Source: Tamarix chinensis
Taxonomy: Eukaryota; Streptophyta; Magnoliopsida; Caryophyllales; Tamaricaceae
Direction: 5' to 3'
DNA length: 64,000 nucleotides
NCBI GenBank assembly: GCA_030549775.1
Contig: CM060171.1
Span: forward strand, 7,722,289-7,786,288
Made by a program: the position numbers and the translations under genes. Positions 63,101-64,000 of this stretch are shown piece after piece. Under the pieces are notes generated by a model. The model saw only the letters and a list, made by a program, of their open reading frames with translations, was not told the DNA's origin and did no database searches. How positions within the stretch are numbered: the first letter of the stretch is position 1; each line of letters begins with the position of its first letter.

Positions 63101-63624
63101 CAGGCAATGGGAAAATTCTAAAACATCTTGGGACTCAATACCACCACCAATATTTTTCTTGGGAAGAGGCCACTACATTGAAGTCTCCAATGGAAATCCA
63201 GGGAAAAGACTGTCTAGCTATCTTTCTTGTCCAATCCCAACTCCCTTCTAAGGACCCCCAGTGTTATAAGCATAAGCCACAGTAATACTAGAATAATTCT
63301 GAGACTTCACACAGGTATCCAAGCAATGAATACCTTGAGTAGTTTTATCAACAACTTGGATGTTATACATAGATTCATCCCATAATAACCAAACTCTACC
63401 ATTAGGATGATGATCATAATTATTTGCCCAATTCCAATGTAACCCAAGTTTCTAAATAATTTAATCAGATTTTTCCTTCTTTACTGTAGTTTCTAACAGA
63501 CCCAGCAAACCAATTCTATGAAGAGATACAAGGTTTCTCACACCCTGTGTTTGAGGATTTTATTAAACCCTCTAATGTTCCAAATGGCAAAGATCATAAG
63601 GAAGAGGAACTCTCACCCCCTCCC
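60128..63624 (-). mobile_element. L1-type LINE 2, cut by LTR H
   Basis: The 3' end lies in TTTTATTTTATTTTTGGTAA at 60129-60148. The adjoining TTTTTGGTAAxTAATAA is shared with the 3' end of LINE 1 at 24460, so the two belong to related families. Endonuclease, RT and zf-RVT remain. The 5' part (ORF1) would lie beyond LTR H, outside the window. Confidence 0.85.
60225..63597 (-). pseudogene. LINE 2 ORF2: endonuclease, RT and zf-RVT, inactivated
   Basis: The ATG complement of 63597 starts MIFAIWNIRGFNK. The endonuclease region is full of stops. The linker 62779-62489 is open. RT: KILLARPTVEEVKSTLFSMG and LTTPGLDGYNPFFFKQTWPI at about 62330-62200; QAAFVKGQNLGDNVLMATEL at about 61960-61900; the FADD box survives at 61520-61531 but in a frame shifted from the upstream RT. 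zf-RVT: LLTRDRLGKWGVTNETYCGI at about 60650-60595. The closing segment IAAIIYKIWQARKLSIF is near 60405-60350. Frameshifts near 61670 and 61480 and many stops make it non-functional. Confidence 0.85.
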
Positions 63625-64000
63625 TGAAATACCCCAAAATTCTAATTTAGGAATTGTAACAAAATAAGGATTTATTAGGGAAATTAAGTAAATAAATTAT
63701 CTTATTAAAATAAAGGGGAATTAATTAAGGCAAAATAAGGAGAAAATAATAAATAAATTATATAGTAAAATTTCAACATTTTACTAATTAACATGGAAGT
63801 TAAGGAAAATTTGTCCAAAATAGCTAAATTAATCTAAAAAGGAATTTAATTATTATTATAATAAATATTATTAATTTTAAATATTCAAAAAAAATACCAA
63901 ATACCCCAACCCATCCATTTTCTCCTTCTTCCCTTTTTCCTTTTTCCTTTTTCCCTTTTCTTCTTTCTTTTCTTTTTTCTTTCTTCCCCTCCTTCTCCTT
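63625..64000 (+). mobile_element. LTR H, 5' end only
   Basis: It starts TGAAATACCCCAAAATTC with flank CTCCC. The first 375 bp match the heads of B and D (AATTTAGGAATTGTAAC, AAATTAATCTAAAAAGGAA) and lead into the C/T block at 63915. It is inserted just upstream of LINE 2 ORF2. The rest is outside the window. Confidence 0.8.

Larger units (their letters stand above)
58496..64000 (+). mobile_element. LTR G, split by LINE 2 and H; 3' end outside
   Basis: It starts TGAAATACCCCCAAAATCC at 58496 inside the gypsy RNase H, with upstream flank GTAGT. AT-rich head to 58795, polypyrimidine block 58800-59760 with TATA box 59343, and a trinucleotide zone 59820-60127 including (GGT)n. The rest is displaced by LINE 2 and lies beyond the window, so its TSD and solo status cannot be tested here. 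Confidence 0.8.

Overview
The window looks like repeat-dominated, AT-rich nuclear DNA of a flowering plant. It holds Ty1-copia and Ty3-gypsy retrotransposons, L1-type plant LINEs with a DUF4283-like ORF1, hAT-type MITEs and long (TAT)n arrays. I find no confidently intact host gene. Nearly all long open frames lie in C/T-rich low-complexity DNA or are decayed transposon remnants.

The dominant feature is one family of very large non-coding LTR-like units, about 4.1-5.2 kb each and all on the + strand. Each begins near TGAAATACCCCAAAAT and ends near ATTTTGGGGTGTTACA. The shared layout is: AT-rich head; ~1 kb polypyrimidine block with a TATAAATA box; trinucleotide arrays; a GGAGCGTGCTCC palindrome beside an AG|GTAAGG donor-like site; GGGTTTGCATGG-type minisatellites; two arrays of CCACCGGCTATAATAGTGG; a TGTGCAG|G acceptor-like site; and a CGGTAACATCCCC-type tail. 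The termini and tail resemble Del/Tekay chromovirus LTRs. None of the copies is joined to an internal gag-pol region, and most are bounded by 5-bp target-site duplications (TSDs), so I read them as solo LTRs.

Layout. 1-1838: AT-rich flank. 1839-23384: an old LTR-like unit (Z, tentative) interrupted by solo LTR A (2742-7983, TSD CTTCT), solo LTR B (8402-13307, TSD GTCAT/CTCAT) and a minus-strand copia element (14914-22640, TSD CTATC) that itself holds solo LTR C (17383-21527). 23413-41810: solo LTR F (TSD AATAT), holding a minus-strand LINE (about 24456-39530), which holds solo LTR E (25140-35268, TSD TCGAA), which holds solo LTR D (26195-31171, TSD CAGCC). 41816-42511: 3' end of a further LTR (Y) that hosted F. 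42660-42968: a 309-bp miniature LTR-like element (TSD CATAC).

42969-48027 is the least repetitive part. It has one TATA-associated short ORF (43456-43770), a hAT-like element nested in another hAT-like element (45370-46701), and a GC-richer patch. 48028-52544 is a decayed copia element with both LTRs. 54102-58495 is the 5' part of a decayed gypsy element cut by LTR G (58496 on), which is cut by a second LINE (about 60128 on), which is cut by LTR H (63625 to the window edge).

No genes here cooperate in a pathway. The biology is that of an insertion nest built by repeated transposition and LTR-LTR recombination. The most novel candidates are the conserved intron-like signal pair and the motif arrays inside the giant LTRs.
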